Numbered from the stretch's first letter, positions 1 to 8,580 are shown. The stretch: 30,083 bases of DNA from Clostridium sp. AM49-4BH (GCF_003478335.1 NZ_QUFB01000036.1:1-30083); one strand, 5' to 3'. A program made the numbers and translations. Notes: a model not told the origin generated them from the letters alone.

Positions 1-4
1 ATAT

Positions 5-172
5 TCAAAAAAAATCATTTATATTATCTTCATAGAGATTGAATACCTTGTCTTCAAGACCATATTCTTTTAAAAATGACTGAAAATTCCTAATTTGTCT
101 CTCATATCTTGAATCCTGCTTCAAGTACTCATCCACTAATAAATTGAATTCTTCAATATTACTACTCTTCAT
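5..172 (-). CDS. Small hypothetical protein (55 aa), possibly 3'-frameshifted
   Basis: A short open frame follows the recombinase stop codon by only 12 bases. It starts at an ATG at 172 preceded by AGGAGAG at good spacing; an in-frame ATG at 178 is too close to that site. The product is about 55 residues, charged and helical in look (begins MKSSNIEEFNLLVDEYLKQD), with no signal peptide or membrane segment. I do not recognise the family. The frame ends at a TGA directly after a run of eight T (minus strand), so a one-base slip there could have truncated a longer gene that leaves the window. It is probably cotranscribed with the gene upstream. It lies outside the attachment repeat, so it belongs to the chromosome or to an older neighbouring element. 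Confidence 0.5.
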   Translation of the reverse strand: MKSSNIEEFNLLVDEYLKQDSRYERQIRNFQSFLKEYGLEDKVFNLYEDNINDFF

Positions 173-184
173 AATCATTCTCTC

Positions 185-2140
185 CTATAGCAACCCAAAA
201 TACCTCAACGCATCCTTAATATACTCCACCTTCTCCTGCGGACACTGTTTAACCTCTGGATTCTCCTTCCTGGACTTATTGTAATTCTCGCCCATATCCA
301 GACCACACATCCGCTTCACCTGTGCAATATAAGAAGTATGCACATTCACACCATACTTGTCCTTCACATAGTCCTTAATCTTCTGATAAGTAGCCTTTTC
401 CTCTGGCGTATAATTACTTTCTTCATCAGGACACATTGTAACCTCAATTTTAGGTTGATTTGTTTTGAGGGACAATTTGACAACCGTCTCAACGGTACTT
501 TCGTTATCCCAACAAAGTTCCTGTGTCTCCCTGTCTCCAAAATACACCGGAAAACGGAACTTTATGTGCTTCAGGAATCTGCCATCTGGCTGCTCCTGCT
601 CGTAAATGTCTACCTGTTCTACAAAGCTGTTAAGAAATTCTTTCTTCTCCAGGTCGGTGAACTTATCATATAGTTTATCAAAATATAAAAGAAATTGATA
701 GACGTTTTCTTCTGATATTTTCTGTTGCCGGATATTCAACAGGCGGTTCTTGACTTCTTCTATACTGTTCTCCACGCCTTCAATCTCATCATACAAACGG
801 TATAACCTTGTCTCCATATCCTGATATTTCTTCTCATAAAATTTATCCATGATATCCAGTCTATCCATCTGCTGTCCAAGTCTTGCTTTTGCTCCGGTCA
901 GCTGCCTGTGCTGTTTTTCCAGTCTTTCAATCTCTTTTTCTATTTCTTCTGTATCTATTCTTGAACCGATTTTATTCAGAATTGCTTCTTCAAATTTCGG
1001 ATTCTTCACCAGCTTCCGAATAACTTCTTCCACTGCATTGTTAATCTTCTCCTCGCTCCATTGTTTACGATATCCACATTTATGACCATCTACCAGGCGA
1101 CGATGTTTGCAGGCATAATAGAAATAATCCTTATATAAGGTTCCGTCTTTCTTTTTCTTTCGGTTCACGTTTCCATACATACCGCTTCCACATAACGGAC
1201 ATCTCAATATTCCGGATAAAATATGCTCATGATCGAGGCTATGTGTCTTTTCATATTTCACACCTGTTTTTTCCCGTTTTTGATGAGCCAGCTCCCAGTC
1301 TGTTTCCGAAATAATCCCTTCATGGATACCATCGTGCAGCATATAATTTTCCTGCTTTACAATGCGATATTCATTTCTTGTACCAGAAACTTTCTCGTTT
1401 TTCCTTCGTCCATAAGCCAGCTTTCCACAGTATACCGGATTATCCAGAACGCCTTTTATAAATGATGCGGCAAATGCGTCCAGTGTATTATTCTGTCGTT
1501 TTTTCTTTTTATATCCATGCTGGTTCAGCCATGCAGCAATCGCAGAGATTCCCATATTGGTATGAATAAATTTATCATAGATCAGACGAATAATTTCCGC
1601 TTCATCCTCTGCAATCTGCAATTCTCCATTTACCAATTCATAGCCATATGGAGCAAATCCACCGTTCCATTTTCCTTCCCTGGCTTTCTGCTTACGTCCC
1701 TCCATTGTTTGCACAAGGATATTCTCTCGTTCAATCTCCGCCACCGCAGACAGAACAGAAATCATCAGCTTTCCACTATCTTTTGAGCTGTCAATTCCAT
1801 CTTCTACACAGATCAGATTCACTCCAAAATCCTGCATCCTCTGCAAAGAATTTAAAACATCTGCCGCATTACGACCAAATCTGGAAAGCTTGAACACCAG
1901 TACAAACTGCACCTCATCTGTGCCATTCTCAATATTATCCAACATTCTCTGAAATTCCGGTCTGCCCTCTACGCTCTTTCCAGACTTACCTTCATCTGAA
2001 TACTCATTTACGATTTCCATATTCTGAAATTCCGCATATCTCTTGAGTTTTTCTTTCTGAGCATCCAGACTGTAGCCATCTACCTGCATGGTTGTGGATA
2101 CTCTGGTATATATATCGCATTTAATCTTTTTATTCTTCAT
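185..2140 (-). CDS. Large serine recombinase (site-specific integrase) with an RlmD-like C-terminal tail
   Basis: This 651-aa protein should integrate and excise the element. The N-terminal resolvase domain contains YTRVS with the presumed nucleophile Ser15, followed by DGYSLDAQ and the FKLSRFGRN region. A recombinase domain follows, then a zinc ribbon (CPLCGSGMYGN ... YYACKHRR ... GHKC) and a coiled coil near residues 400-475: the TnpX/TndX-like large serine recombinase layout. From about residue 551 the protein stops resembling the family and continues in frame, through the 11-bp attachment repeat, into a tail homologous to the C terminus of RlmD at 18816-19110 (shared KATYQ.IKDYV, GENYN, QCP.EK). 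The tail was therefore probably acquired on integration. A promoter candidate on the minus strand is TTGAAA-17-TAAAAT at 2211-2183. The ATG start at 2140 has a GAGGAAG site just upstream. Confidence 0.92.
   Translation of the reverse strand: MKNKKIKCDIYTRVSTTMQVDGYSLDAQKEKLKRYAEFQNMEIVNEYSDEGKSGKSVEGRPEFQRMLDNIENGTDEVQFVLVFKLSRFGRNAADVLNSLQRMQDFGVNLICVEDGIDSSKDSGKLMISVLSAVAEIERENILVQTMEGRKQKAREGKWNGGFAPYGYELVNGELQIAEDEAEIIRLIYDKFIHTNMGISAIAAWLNQHGYKKKKRQNNTLDAFAASFIKGVLDNPVYCGKLAYGRRKNEKVSGTRNEYRIVKQENYMLHDGIHEGIISETDWELAHQKREKTGVKYEKTHSLDHEHILSGILRCPLCGSGMYGNVNRKKKKDGTLYKDYFYYACKHRRLVDGHKCGYRKQWSEEKINNAVEEVIRKLVKNPKFEEAILNKIGSRIDTEEIEKEIERLEKQHRQLTGAKARLGQQMDRLDIMDKFYEKKYQDMETRLYRLYDEIEGVENSIEEVKNRLLNIRQQKISEENVYQFLLYFDKLYDKFTDLEKKEFLNSFVEQVDIYEQEQPDGRFLKHIKFRFPVYFGDRETQELCWDNESTVETVVKLSLKTNQPKIEVTMCPDEESNYTPEEKATYQKIKDYVKDKYGVNVHTSYIAQVKRMCGLDMGENYNKSRKENPEVKQCPQEKVEYIKDALRYFGLL
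480..490. repeat. Left attachment site (11-bp direct repeat)
   Basis: ACAACCGTCTC within the recombinase frame, identical to 19111-19121. On the minus strand it reads GAGACGGTTGT, followed after four unmatched bases by TTGTCCC in both copies. Confidence 0.8.
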
Positions 2141-2477
2141 AATCTTCCTCGCAGTATAACTCTGTTTTATTGTCCCAACCTTATTTTAGTACTTGTTCCA
2201 ACTATTTTCAATACTTATTTTCCGTATTGACGCATTTCTTCGCCAATCGTATAATTAAGTTAGATACAGAGCATTTCTGTTATCAAAATATTGCCCGCCC
2301 ACCATTGGCGACTTATAAATGATTGGCTCGAAAATATTGTTCGCTTACCGGAAGCGTCTAATAAATGTCCGGCTTGAAAATTATTTAGAAATAATTTCTG
2401 TTTTTGATATTGTGTTTTTATCACACATTGCATATACTATAAATACACAAAAAAGCCAAAAAAGAGGAGGTGTTAGT
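2141..2477. promoter_or_regulatory. Divergent promoter region between recombinase and antitoxin-like gene
   Basis: This 337-bp gap holds no gene that I can support. On the plus strand TTGTGT (2410-2415) and TATACT (2433-2438) are 17 bases apart and fit a sigma-A promoter for the antitoxin-GNAT pair. The spacer includes the small dyad TGTG-N7-CACA, a possible operator for autoregulation. On the minus strand TTGAAA-17-TAAAAT (2211 to 2183) could drive the recombinase. CGCCAAT near 2250 and ATTGGCG near 2303 form a further inverted repeat of unknown role. Confidence 0.5.
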
Positions 2478-2663
2478 ATGGCTACTTCAAGTATTACTCA
2501 TAATTTTGTCGTATCCAATCCAAATAGCGTAAAGCGTTTTGTCGCAGCAATTGACGAAGCCGACCGTGACCGCACACCAAAGCAGACACTTCCCGGACGT
2601 CAGTTAACGAACCCACAGGAAATCTTAGCTTTAATGTCAAAAAGGAAGAAAAAACATGTCTGA
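2478..2663 (+). CDS. Small antitoxin-like protein (61 aa) paired with GNAT protein
   Basis: The start is the ATG at 2478, with GAGGAGGTG upstream at good spacing; the open frame further upstream has no ribosome site. The 61-residue product begins MATSSITHNFVVSNP, has a mixed helical centre (NSVKRFVAAIDEADRDR) and ends in a basic SKRKKKHV tail. Its stop overlaps the next start by eight bases, so the two genes are translationally coupled. A small upstream gene overlapping a GNAT acetyltransferase matches the layout of acetyltransferase toxin-antitoxin pairs (TacA/TacT, AtaR/AtaT), and by position this would be the antitoxin. It is not a recognisable ribbon-helix-helix DUF1778 protein, so the role is inferred from context only. 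Confidence 0.7.
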   Translation: MATSSITHNFVVSNPNSVKRFVAAIDEADRDRTPKQTLPGRQLTNPQEILALMSKRKKKHV

Positions 2664-3264
2664 TAAATATTTTACCGTTAATATTCGGGCATATTTGGAT
2701 AAAGACGAACCGACATATATCGGAGAGGAAAGTCTTTACGACTTACTCTCCGATTTTTCTTGTCCCAAAAATCCCGATGTGGAATACTTTTTATTACATA
2801 ATGCGATTGAGTTTACCAAAAAAGATCAATCTATCACTTATCTGGTATTTGATGCTGAAGATGCTTCACTGGTTGGTTATTTTTCACTTACAATAAAACC
2901 AATCTCTGTCCGTGCTTCAAATATCAGCAAGACAATGGCAAAAAAACTGTCCCGTGTCAGTATTTTGGATGAAGAAACACAATCCTATACTACCGCAGCT
3001 TACTTGATCGCCCAGTTGGGAAAGAACTATTCTCTTCCAAAGGAAAAACGAATTCCTGGAAATATTCTACTGGGATTTGCACTGGAAACCATATCCAGTC
3101 TCAAATATTCCGTAGGTGGCGTTATGGAGTTTCTTGAATGCGAAGATAATGAATTTCTTCTGAGCTTTTATACGCAGAATCATTTCAAGCCATTTGATAC
3201 GCGTATTACCGCTTCTCAGAATAATGAGCCACACACTCTGCATCAGCTTTTAAAATTTATTTGA
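2656..3264 (+). CDS. GNAT-family acetyltransferase-like protein, possible toxin
   Basis: A 202-aa protein with a GNAT-like pattern: a beta-strand pair around residues 60-80 (SITYLVFDAEDASLVGYFSLTI), where the substrate-side strands of GNAT folds lie, and a central segment (AAYLIAQLGKNYSLP ... GNILLGFALETISS) in the place of the acetyl-CoA-binding strand and helix. The canonical Q/RxxGxG/A pyrophosphate loop is degenerate (QLGKNY), as in other GNAT toxins found on mobile elements. The C terminus (FYTQNHFKPF) fits the last GNAT strand. It overlaps the small gene upstream by eight bases and is followed by a hairpin terminator. A toxin that acetylates tRNA or another translation component, and so stabilises the element, is an inference; a cargo acetyltransferase is the alternative. 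Confidence 0.75.
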   Translation: MSDKYFTVNIRAYLDKDEPTYIGEESLYDLLSDFSCPKNPDVEYFLLHNAIEFTKKDQSITYLVFDAEDASLVGYFSLTIKPISVRASNISKTMAKKLSRVSILDEETQSYTTAAYLIAQLGKNYSLPKEKRIPGNILLGFALETISSLKYSVGGVMEFLECEDNEFLLSFYTQNHFKPFDTRITASQNNEPHTLHQLLKFI

Positions 3265-3282
3265 TTTAAAAATGCATGAAAA

Positions 3283-3328
3283 AAGCGACAGTCTGATTTA
3301 CATTTTGTATTTCAGGAAACTGCCGCTT
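3283..3328 (+). terminator. Rho-independent terminator after GNAT gene
   Basis: AAGCGACAGT (3283-3292) pairs with ACTGCCGCTT (3319-3328) with one mismatch. CTGA/TCAG inside the loop extends the stem, and a T-rich tract follows. It overlaps the 3' end of the minus-strand 44-aa gene and may serve both strands. Confidence 0.6.
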
Positions 3329-3446
3329 CTTTTTCTTCCTTATTCTGTTTTTCTTCCTCCAACTCCCGGAGGACTTCAGCGCCGTACTTATCAATCATCC
3401 GTACCAGAAAATCAATGCACCGCTCAAATTCAATATTCTGTTGCAT
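3312..3446 (-). CDS. Small conserved-looking hypothetical protein (44 aa)
   Basis: The ATG at 3446 has a strong GGGAGGAG ribosome site six to seven bases upstream, which supports a real gene despite its size. The product (begins MQQNIEFERCIDFLVRMIDK) is one predicted amphipathic helix followed by a very charged, Glu/Lys-rich tail. It has no membrane segment. It lies opposite in direction to the GNAT gene and diverges from the STAND gene. Function unknown; a small dimerising or regulatory peptide would fit the composition, but nothing in the sequence proves it. Confidence 0.55.
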   Translation of the reverse strand: MQQNIEFERCIDFLVRMIDKYGAEVLRELEEEKQNKEEKEAAVS

Positions 3447-3515
3447 AAGCTCCTCCCGTTATTGTTTTGATCTGAGCTTATTTTACAGAACCTGCCGGAA
3501 AACCACATTGAATAG

Positions 3516-3592
3516 AAATTGATTGTAAATTGACACAATCAATTTAAAAATATCCGCATTTTCTTGAATCGAATATATGTTCGTGTTATGAT
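3516..3592 (+). promoter_or_regulatory. Promoter and 11-bp inverted repeat upstream of the STAND gene
   Basis: TTGAAT (3564-3569) and TATGAT (3587-3592), 17 bases apart, form a good sigma-A promoter. Upstream lies a perfect inverted repeat, AAATTGATTGT (3516-3526) and ACAATCAATTT (3535-3545), a plausible operator. Confidence 0.6.
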
Positions 3593-3630
3593 AGATATAC
3601 TTAATCTTAACTACGAAAGGGGAATTTCTA

Positions 3631-5943
3631 TTGAATCGATGCGATTTTTCTTCTATTAGCACTTGCTTAAAAAATCATATCAGCGAAAGTAATCAAATGA
3701 GTCAGCCTGATTTTTTATACGAATTATTTGAAGATTTTATGGATGATCCGGCAAATCAGGATTTTTCTATGGATAATGGTCTGGTTTGTCGTTGGCTGAC
3801 CGGTCAAGCAAAGATCAGTCCCAAAATATCTGCCTACTATTCCAAACCCAGTAATCAGAAAAAACTGGCAGAAACCATTCACCAGAATCTGCTTCCATTG
3901 ATGTCTGACTGCAATATGGCTATGCAGGATATATACACATTATTTATACAAGATGACACCATCTCCGATGCCAAAAAGAAAAATCTGGCTTCTCTGTACA
4001 AACCAGCCAGCTCACGTCTGCTTTTTCTTGCAAAGCTGATTTCTTTTGGCATGGAGCGACAATTTATCAAACGTGATACTAAAAATCAAAAATTAATTGC
4101 CGGAGGTGCCCTGTCACCCATTGTGCTGGATTATATTATGGACAGTGAGGTTCCGAAACCATGCCGTCATTTTATCGGAAGAGATAAAGAACTAGAAGAA
4201 TTATATACCATGCTTGAGGAAAACCGTCATGTTTTTCTTTGCGGAATTGCCGATATTGGTAAAAGCGAACTTGCCAAAGCCTACGCAAAACATTACAAAA
4301 AGCATTACACTAACATTCTATATGTAGAATATACAGGTGATCTTCATCAGGACATTACTGACATGGATTTTATTGATGATCCACCAGAAATCAGCGAACA
4401 GGAACGGTTTCAAAGACATAACCGTTTTCTGCGTTCCCTGAAATCCGATACTCTGCTTATCATAGATAATTTTAATGTCACAGCTACACAGGACAGTTTT
4501 CTGTCAGTAGTATTAAAATACCGCTGTCAGATTTTATTTACGACCAGAAGTAATCTGAATGAATACTGTACTTTTCAATTAAAAGAAATAAAGGATATAA
4601 ACATTCTTTTCCAACTGACATCTGCATTTTATTCAGAAGCAGACAAGTATCGTTCGACCGTCGAAAAAATCATAGAGACCGTACACTATCATACTTTTGC
4701 TGTAGAACTGGCTGCAAAACTTTTGGAAAATGGAATTTCAACTCCAGGTCAGTTATTAGCAAAACTTCAGGAAGAAAGAGCATCTCTCGATAACGAAGAT
4801 AAAATTAAGATAATCAAGGATGGTCAAAGCAGTAAAGCCACTTATTATAGTCATATCCATACTCTATTTTCACTATATGCTTTATCCCGAAAACAGCAGG
4901 ATATCATGTGCAATTTGTGTTTTCTTCCTTACACTGGTATTTCTGCCCGCATATTCGCCAAATGGCTGGAACTGCCTACCTTAAATGAAATTAACGACTT
5001 GATTGAAACTGGTTTTGTGCAGACAACTACACGTCACACAATCTCCCTGCATCCTATGATTAAGGAAATTGCCCTTTCAGAGACAAAACCATCTGTAAGT
5101 AGCTGTCACATATTACTGGATTCTTTACAGAAAATATGTTTAATGCATGGAATTGAAGTCGATTATTACAAGAAGCTGTTTCAGACAGCAGGAAACATCA
5201 TAGAATTGATTGAAAAAGATGATATACCAAAATATCTACTTTTTCTGGAAAATGTTTTTCCATATATGGATAATTATAATTACCAGAAAGGTATGAAAGA
5301 AATCATTCAGGAATTAAAAAATTTTTTGAAGCCTAAAGACATTGGCACCGATTCTGACCGGGCATTGTTACTGGATTTTCAGGCTACTCTTGAAATCAAG
5401 CCAGAAAAAGCAATAAAACTGGAAAAGGATGCACTTGCCCAGATAGAAAATATCACTGCTGACAATGCTCGCCTTGTTTCCAACCTTCATGCCAATCTCG
5501 GTGGACTTTACCGCATGAACGGTCATCCCGATCTTGCAAGAGAACACATGGAAAAAAGTATCTCACTGCTTGACCAATTTAACCTGCTTCATATAAATGA
5601 CAGCATACCTCAGATTGCCAATTATGCAATGTTCCTGACAGAACAGCAGGAACCCGAAAGAGGCATCTCTGAATTGCAAAAATTATCCGGCATCATCAAG
5701 GAATACCATTCCGATGACTGTCTGGATTATGCCAAAGTACAGGAAACCCTTGGAACCATTTATCTGATGACTGCCAATCTTCCGCAAGCCAAAACACATT
5801 TTAAAAGAGCTTTCAAAATACATGAAAAGATCTGGGCTGATGAACCAGAAATGATTGAAGCAAAATATCAGGAAATTCAGGAGTTATATCCACAGATTGG
5901 ATTTTGCATTGGAAAAAATCTATCCGGTCTTTTAACAAAATAA
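3631..5943 (+). CDS. STAND-family NTPase (NB-ARC) with TPR repeats
   Basis: A 770-aa protein started by TTG, with GAAAGGGG eight bases upstream. Residues 1-170 form a helical N-terminal domain I do not recognise. A STAND/NB-ARC ATPase follows: FIGRDKELEEL entry, Walker A GIADIGKS (205-212), Walker B DTLLIIDN (273-280) and the arginine motif ILFTTR (301-306). A winged-helix region precedes a C-terminal half of helical repeats; residues ~612-750 show TPR spacing (ANLGGLYRMNGHPDLAREHMEKS). STAND proteins act as ligand-triggered switches that oligomerise, and mobile-element members include transcription regulators and anti-phage sensors. No nuclease, protease or TIR effector is evident, unless the N-terminal domain is the effector. 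It is a single-gene unit with its own promoter and a strong terminator shared with the convergent ABC operon. Confidence 0.85.
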   Translation: MNRCDFSSISTCLKNHISESNQMSQPDFLYELFEDFMDDPANQDFSMDNGLVCRWLTGQAKISPKISAYYSKPSNQKKLAETIHQNLLPLMSDCNMAMQDIYTLFIQDDTISDAKKKNLASLYKPASSRLLFLAKLISFGMERQFIKRDTKNQKLIAGGALSPIVLDYIMDSEVPKPCRHFIGRDKELEELYTMLEENRHVFLCGIADIGKSELAKAYAKHYKKHYTNILYVEYTGDLHQDITDMDFIDDPPEISEQERFQRHNRFLRSLKSDTLLIIDNFNVTATQDSFLSVVLKYRCQILFTTRSNLNEYCTFQLKEIKDINILFQLTSAFYSEADKYRSTVEKIIETVHYHTFAVELAAKLLENGISTPGQLLAKLQEERASLDNEDKIKIIKDGQSSKATYYSHIHTLFSLYALSRKQQDIMCNLCFLPYTGISARIFAKWLELPTLNEINDLIETGFVQTTTRHTISLHPMIKEIALSETKPSVSSCHILLDSLQKICLMHGIEVDYYKKLFQTAGNIIELIEKDDIPKYLLFLENVFPYMDNYNYQKGMKEIIQELKNFLKPKDIGTDSDRALLLDFQATLEIKPEKAIKLEKDALAQIENITADNARLVSNLHANLGGLYRMNGHPDLAREHMEKSISLLDQFNLLHINDSIPQIANYAMFLTEQQEPERGISELQKLSGIIKEYHSDDCLDYAKVQETLGTIYLMTANLPQAKTHFKRAFKIHEKIWADEPEMIEAKYQEIQELYPQIGFCIGKNLSGLLTK

Positions 5944-5952
5944 GCATAATTT

Positions 5953-5975
5953 ACGGCGGGCAACTTGCCCGCCGT
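5953..5975. terminator. Bidirectional terminator between convergent operons
   Basis: ACGGCGGGC and GCCCGCCGT form a perfect GC-rich stem of 9 bp (up to 11) with a very small loop. It lies between the STAND stop and the ABC ATPase stop. Confidence 0.75.
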
Positions 5976-5980
5976 TATAT

Positions 5981-6853
5981 TCAACTATTCGTCAAATAAA
6001 TATATGCATCTTCCAAAGTGATATCATTATCCAGGACACAATTCTCATTTGGCTTTCCTTTGCTTAATACTTTCATATGAATTCCATTTTCTACATACTG
6101 CTTAGATGATATAGAATAATTGGCTTCTAACAAACGGGCTTCTTCTGCATTTTGTACCGTACAATTCCAAACACAGCCCTTTGCATTTTCCAGCAACCCA
6201 CTCACGCTTCCAGAATATAAAAAACTTCCCTTTTTCATAATGGCAAGCTGTGTACAGGTTGCTGCTAAATCTTCTACTACATGAGTGGAAAACAGCACAG
6301 TTCTATCCTTTGAAAAATCAACCAAAAGATTGCGGATCCTGATTCTTTCTTCCGGATCTAACCCGGTGGTAGGTTCATCAATAATCAAAAAATCCGGATT
6401 ATTAAGAAGTGCCTGTATGAGTCCGACACGTCTCTTCATACCACCAGATAATTGCCGCATTTTTTTATTCTGATGCTCTGTAAGAGAAGTCTTTTCCAGA
6501 TAATAGGTAATTCTTTGTTCGAGGTCATTTCTGGCTACTCCTGACAGTCCCCCCATATATACAAGACATTCTTTCACCGTAAGATTCGGATATAAGTCGA
6601 TTTCCTGTGGAAGATAACCAATCTTTTTCTGTATTTTCTCATAATTTCCCTCGTTATACAGAATTCCATCAAGGGAAACCATTCCTTCCGTTTGTTTTAA
6701 AACAGTTGTAAGAACCCTCATCAAAGTGGTTTTTCCGGCACCATTCTCACCCAAAAGTCCGTAAATTCCCTTAGGTATTTCAAGAGATGCCTTATTTACT
6801 GCAACTACACCATTTTTAAATCTAACTGTTAAATCATTTATTCTAATACTCAT
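5981..6853 (-). CDS. ABC transporter ATP-binding protein
   Basis: A 290-aa ATPase complete in all motifs: Walker A GENGAGKT (35-42), Q-loop Gln83, signature LSGG (135-138), Walker B FLIIDEP (155-161) and H-loop His191 in STHVVE. The last ~80 residues are an accessory region, as in ABC-2 exporters of the BcrA/CcmA type. It is the last gene of a minus-strand operon after two membrane proteins (three bases from the nearer one) and a two-component pair. That layout is typical of peptide-antibiotic (lantibiotic or bacitracin-like) sensing and export or immunity, but the substrate cannot be read from sequence. A shared strong terminator follows at 5953-5975. Confidence 0.93.
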   Translation of the reverse strand: MSIRINDLTVRFKNGVVAVNKASLEIPKGIYGLLGENGAGKTTLMRVLTTVLKQTEGMVSLDGILYNEGNYEKIQKKIGYLPQEIDLYPNLTVKECLVYMGGLSGVARNDLEQRITYYLEKTSLTEHQNKKMRQLSGGMKRRVGLIQALLNNPDFLIIDEPTTGLDPEERIRIRNLLVDFSKDRTVLFSTHVVEDLAATCTQLAIMKKGSFLYSGSVSGLLENAKGCVWNCTVQNAEEARLLEANYSISSKQYVENGIHMKVLSKGKPNENCVLDNDITLEDAYIYLTNS

Positions 6854-6856
6854 AAT

Positions 6857-7513
6857 CTATCCTCTTTTCTTTAAAGTCATTGGTAATACTGCAAATAAAA
6901 ACAGCCCCGCTATAAAAGACACAAGCGTTCCATAAATCCAACTCTCGGACATTAATTGAGTAGGTTCACAAAAGCTGAAAGAAAACAATCCCAGATTTCC
7001 GAAAAATGAACTTCCCGCTTTTGATATAAGTCCAATGACAATTCCAAATAAACATCCAATACCTGCCCACATATTTCGAAGCAATGTACACAAAATCACA
7101 GAGCATATACTCCAAAGCCAGATAGTTCCAAACATTGCAATGAAATATAAAAGAAATATCTGAATACCCGAAATGCCTTCGTTTACACTGCCCGGTTTTT
7201 GCCAGAAAAACAAAACATATCCAACACAGGAAAGCATTAATAAATATAATATTTGAACGCCCACTCTCTGCGATATTACTTTTAACTGCTTTTTTTGATC
7301 ATACAAATGAAATACATCGGCACGCTTACTTTTTACTTCCATCAAATATGTGTCACTACAAAAAATAATTGTTAAAAATGCTATTGGCGACTGAATCGCT
7401 GAACCGATTTCTTCATAGTATATAATCGGATGAATAGCACACAATATCAGTATAAATGCACATGAATAAAAAATCTTATATAACGACAGGCAGTTTTTTA
7501 GTTCCGTTTTCAA
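6857..7513 (-). CDS. ABC-2-type membrane permease subunit (small)
   Basis: The best start is the TTG at 7513, preceded by AGGAGGAGGG at about eight bases; it overlaps the TGA of the upstream permease (TTGA), giving translational coupling. The 218-aa product has about six hydrophobic segments (for example around IFYSCAFILILCAIHPII, FLLYFIAMFGTIWLWSICSVI and FIAGLFLFAVLPMTL) and no soluble domain. It is the second membrane partner of the ATPase that follows three bases later. It has no strong family signature beyond ABC-2 exporter-like topology. Confidence 0.8.
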   Translation of the reverse strand: MKTELKNCLSLYKIFYSCAFILILCAIHPIIYYEEIGSAIQSPIAFLTIIFCSDTYLMEVKSKRADVFHLYDQKKQLKVISQRVGVQILYLLMLSCVGYVLFFWQKPGSVNEGISGIQIFLLYFIAMFGTIWLWSICSVILCTLLRNMWAGIGCLFGIVIGLISKAGSSFFGNLGLFSFSFCEPTQLMSESWIYGTLVSFIAGLFLFAVLPMTLKKRG

Positions 7514-8580
7514 TGAACCCTCCTCCTTTTCCAGATTGTAACAGAAATACATACTAATATAACTGATGAAATTACAAGAATAATCTGATTTATGTTTGAC
7601 ATTTTGGCTACATGTGTTTCAAAAAATCTGCCAGGGAATCGCACCATAATAGAGAACGGTCTCATATAATAAATATCATTCTTCATGGTCAGCATATTTG
7701 AATATATAATGTGTAAAAACAAGATTGGTGCTGCCGGAAGCGGATTTTTAAATATTACTGCTGTAATTGTATAGACACAACATATCATCAAAAGATTCGG
7801 AATAATATAGATCAGAGAATTCACGCAAAAATCAATTGGTGTTACTGGAAAGCCCGATTCTAAAGACGTTTTCAAACACAGCATAAAGAATATAACATTC
7901 AAAATCACTAATACTCCCAGCATACTAATGAATCCGCTTATTACTTTCCCACATATATATTGGACTGCCGTAACAGGCTTTGTATGTAATAATTCATAGG
8001 TACTTTTTCGTGTATCCTGAATAAATAAAAATGATAGCAAGACTGTTGCAAAAAAAGCCATATGCAATCCTGCAAAATCCGTAAATTTTTTGGCAAAGTA
8101 CCAGGAAAAAGAATGTTCGGATAATTTCCGCTCGATATAATGATTGATTTCTTCTGCTGTCCCCTTATGAATTTCAAGGTCATCATAAGCATATATTGCA
8201 TTATAATAGCCATATTGGGATTCCAAAAACTCAGAAGCAGTCTTTACATCCATATTCTGAATTTCTTTCATTACATGATCTGCTTCCTGCCTGCTAAATC
8301 CAAAACCATTTTTGGAGGTGTCCATTAACGTCTCTTTGATCGTATCTTCCCACTCCCTTCTTCTTTCTTTATCATCAGATGTGGGAATGTACCCATCCAT
8401 GACATCAGCATCTTCCAATGCTACGTCATTTTGTGTGATCTTTTCATTCGGTTTGATATAATGAATTTGCAAATACGATGACAGACATTGATACATACTG
8501 GCAACTATAATAATCAAGCCAATCCACAAAACAGGGTTCTTTAAATAATCAAGTATACTTCTTTTTATGATTGTTTTCAT
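7510..8580 (-). CDS. ABC-2-type membrane permease subunit (large)
   Basis: The chosen start is the ATG at 8580 (MKTIIKRSILDYLKNPVLWIG), which follows GGAAGAG; the open frame upstream of it lacks a ribosome site. The 356-aa protein has one N-terminal membrane segment, a long extracytoplasmic region of roughly 140 residues (rich in Asp/Glu/Lys), then five or so membrane segments, the arrangement of ABC-2 permeases. A large extracellular loop is often the ligand-contact part in antimicrobial-peptide exporters, which fits the two-component pair upstream. It lies 116 bases after the histidine kinase gene, so it may have its own regulated promoter in that gap. Confidence 0.82.
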   Translation of the reverse strand: MKTIIKRSILDYLKNPVLWIGLIIIVASMYQCLSSYLQIHYIKPNEKITQNDVALEDADVMDGYIPTSDDKERRREWEDTIKETLMDTSKNGFGFSRQEADHVMKEIQNMDVKTASEFLESQYGYYNAIYAYDDLEIHKGTAEEINHYIERKLSEHSFSWYFAKKFTDFAGLHMAFFATVLLSFLFIQDTRKSTYELLHTKPVTAVQYICGKVISGFISMLGVLVILNVIFFMLCLKTSLESGFPVTPIDFCVNSLIYIIPNLLMICCVYTITAVIFKNPLPAAPILFLHIIYSNMLTMKNDIYYMRPFSIMVRFPGRFFETHVAKMSNINQIILVISSVILVCISVTIWKRRRVH

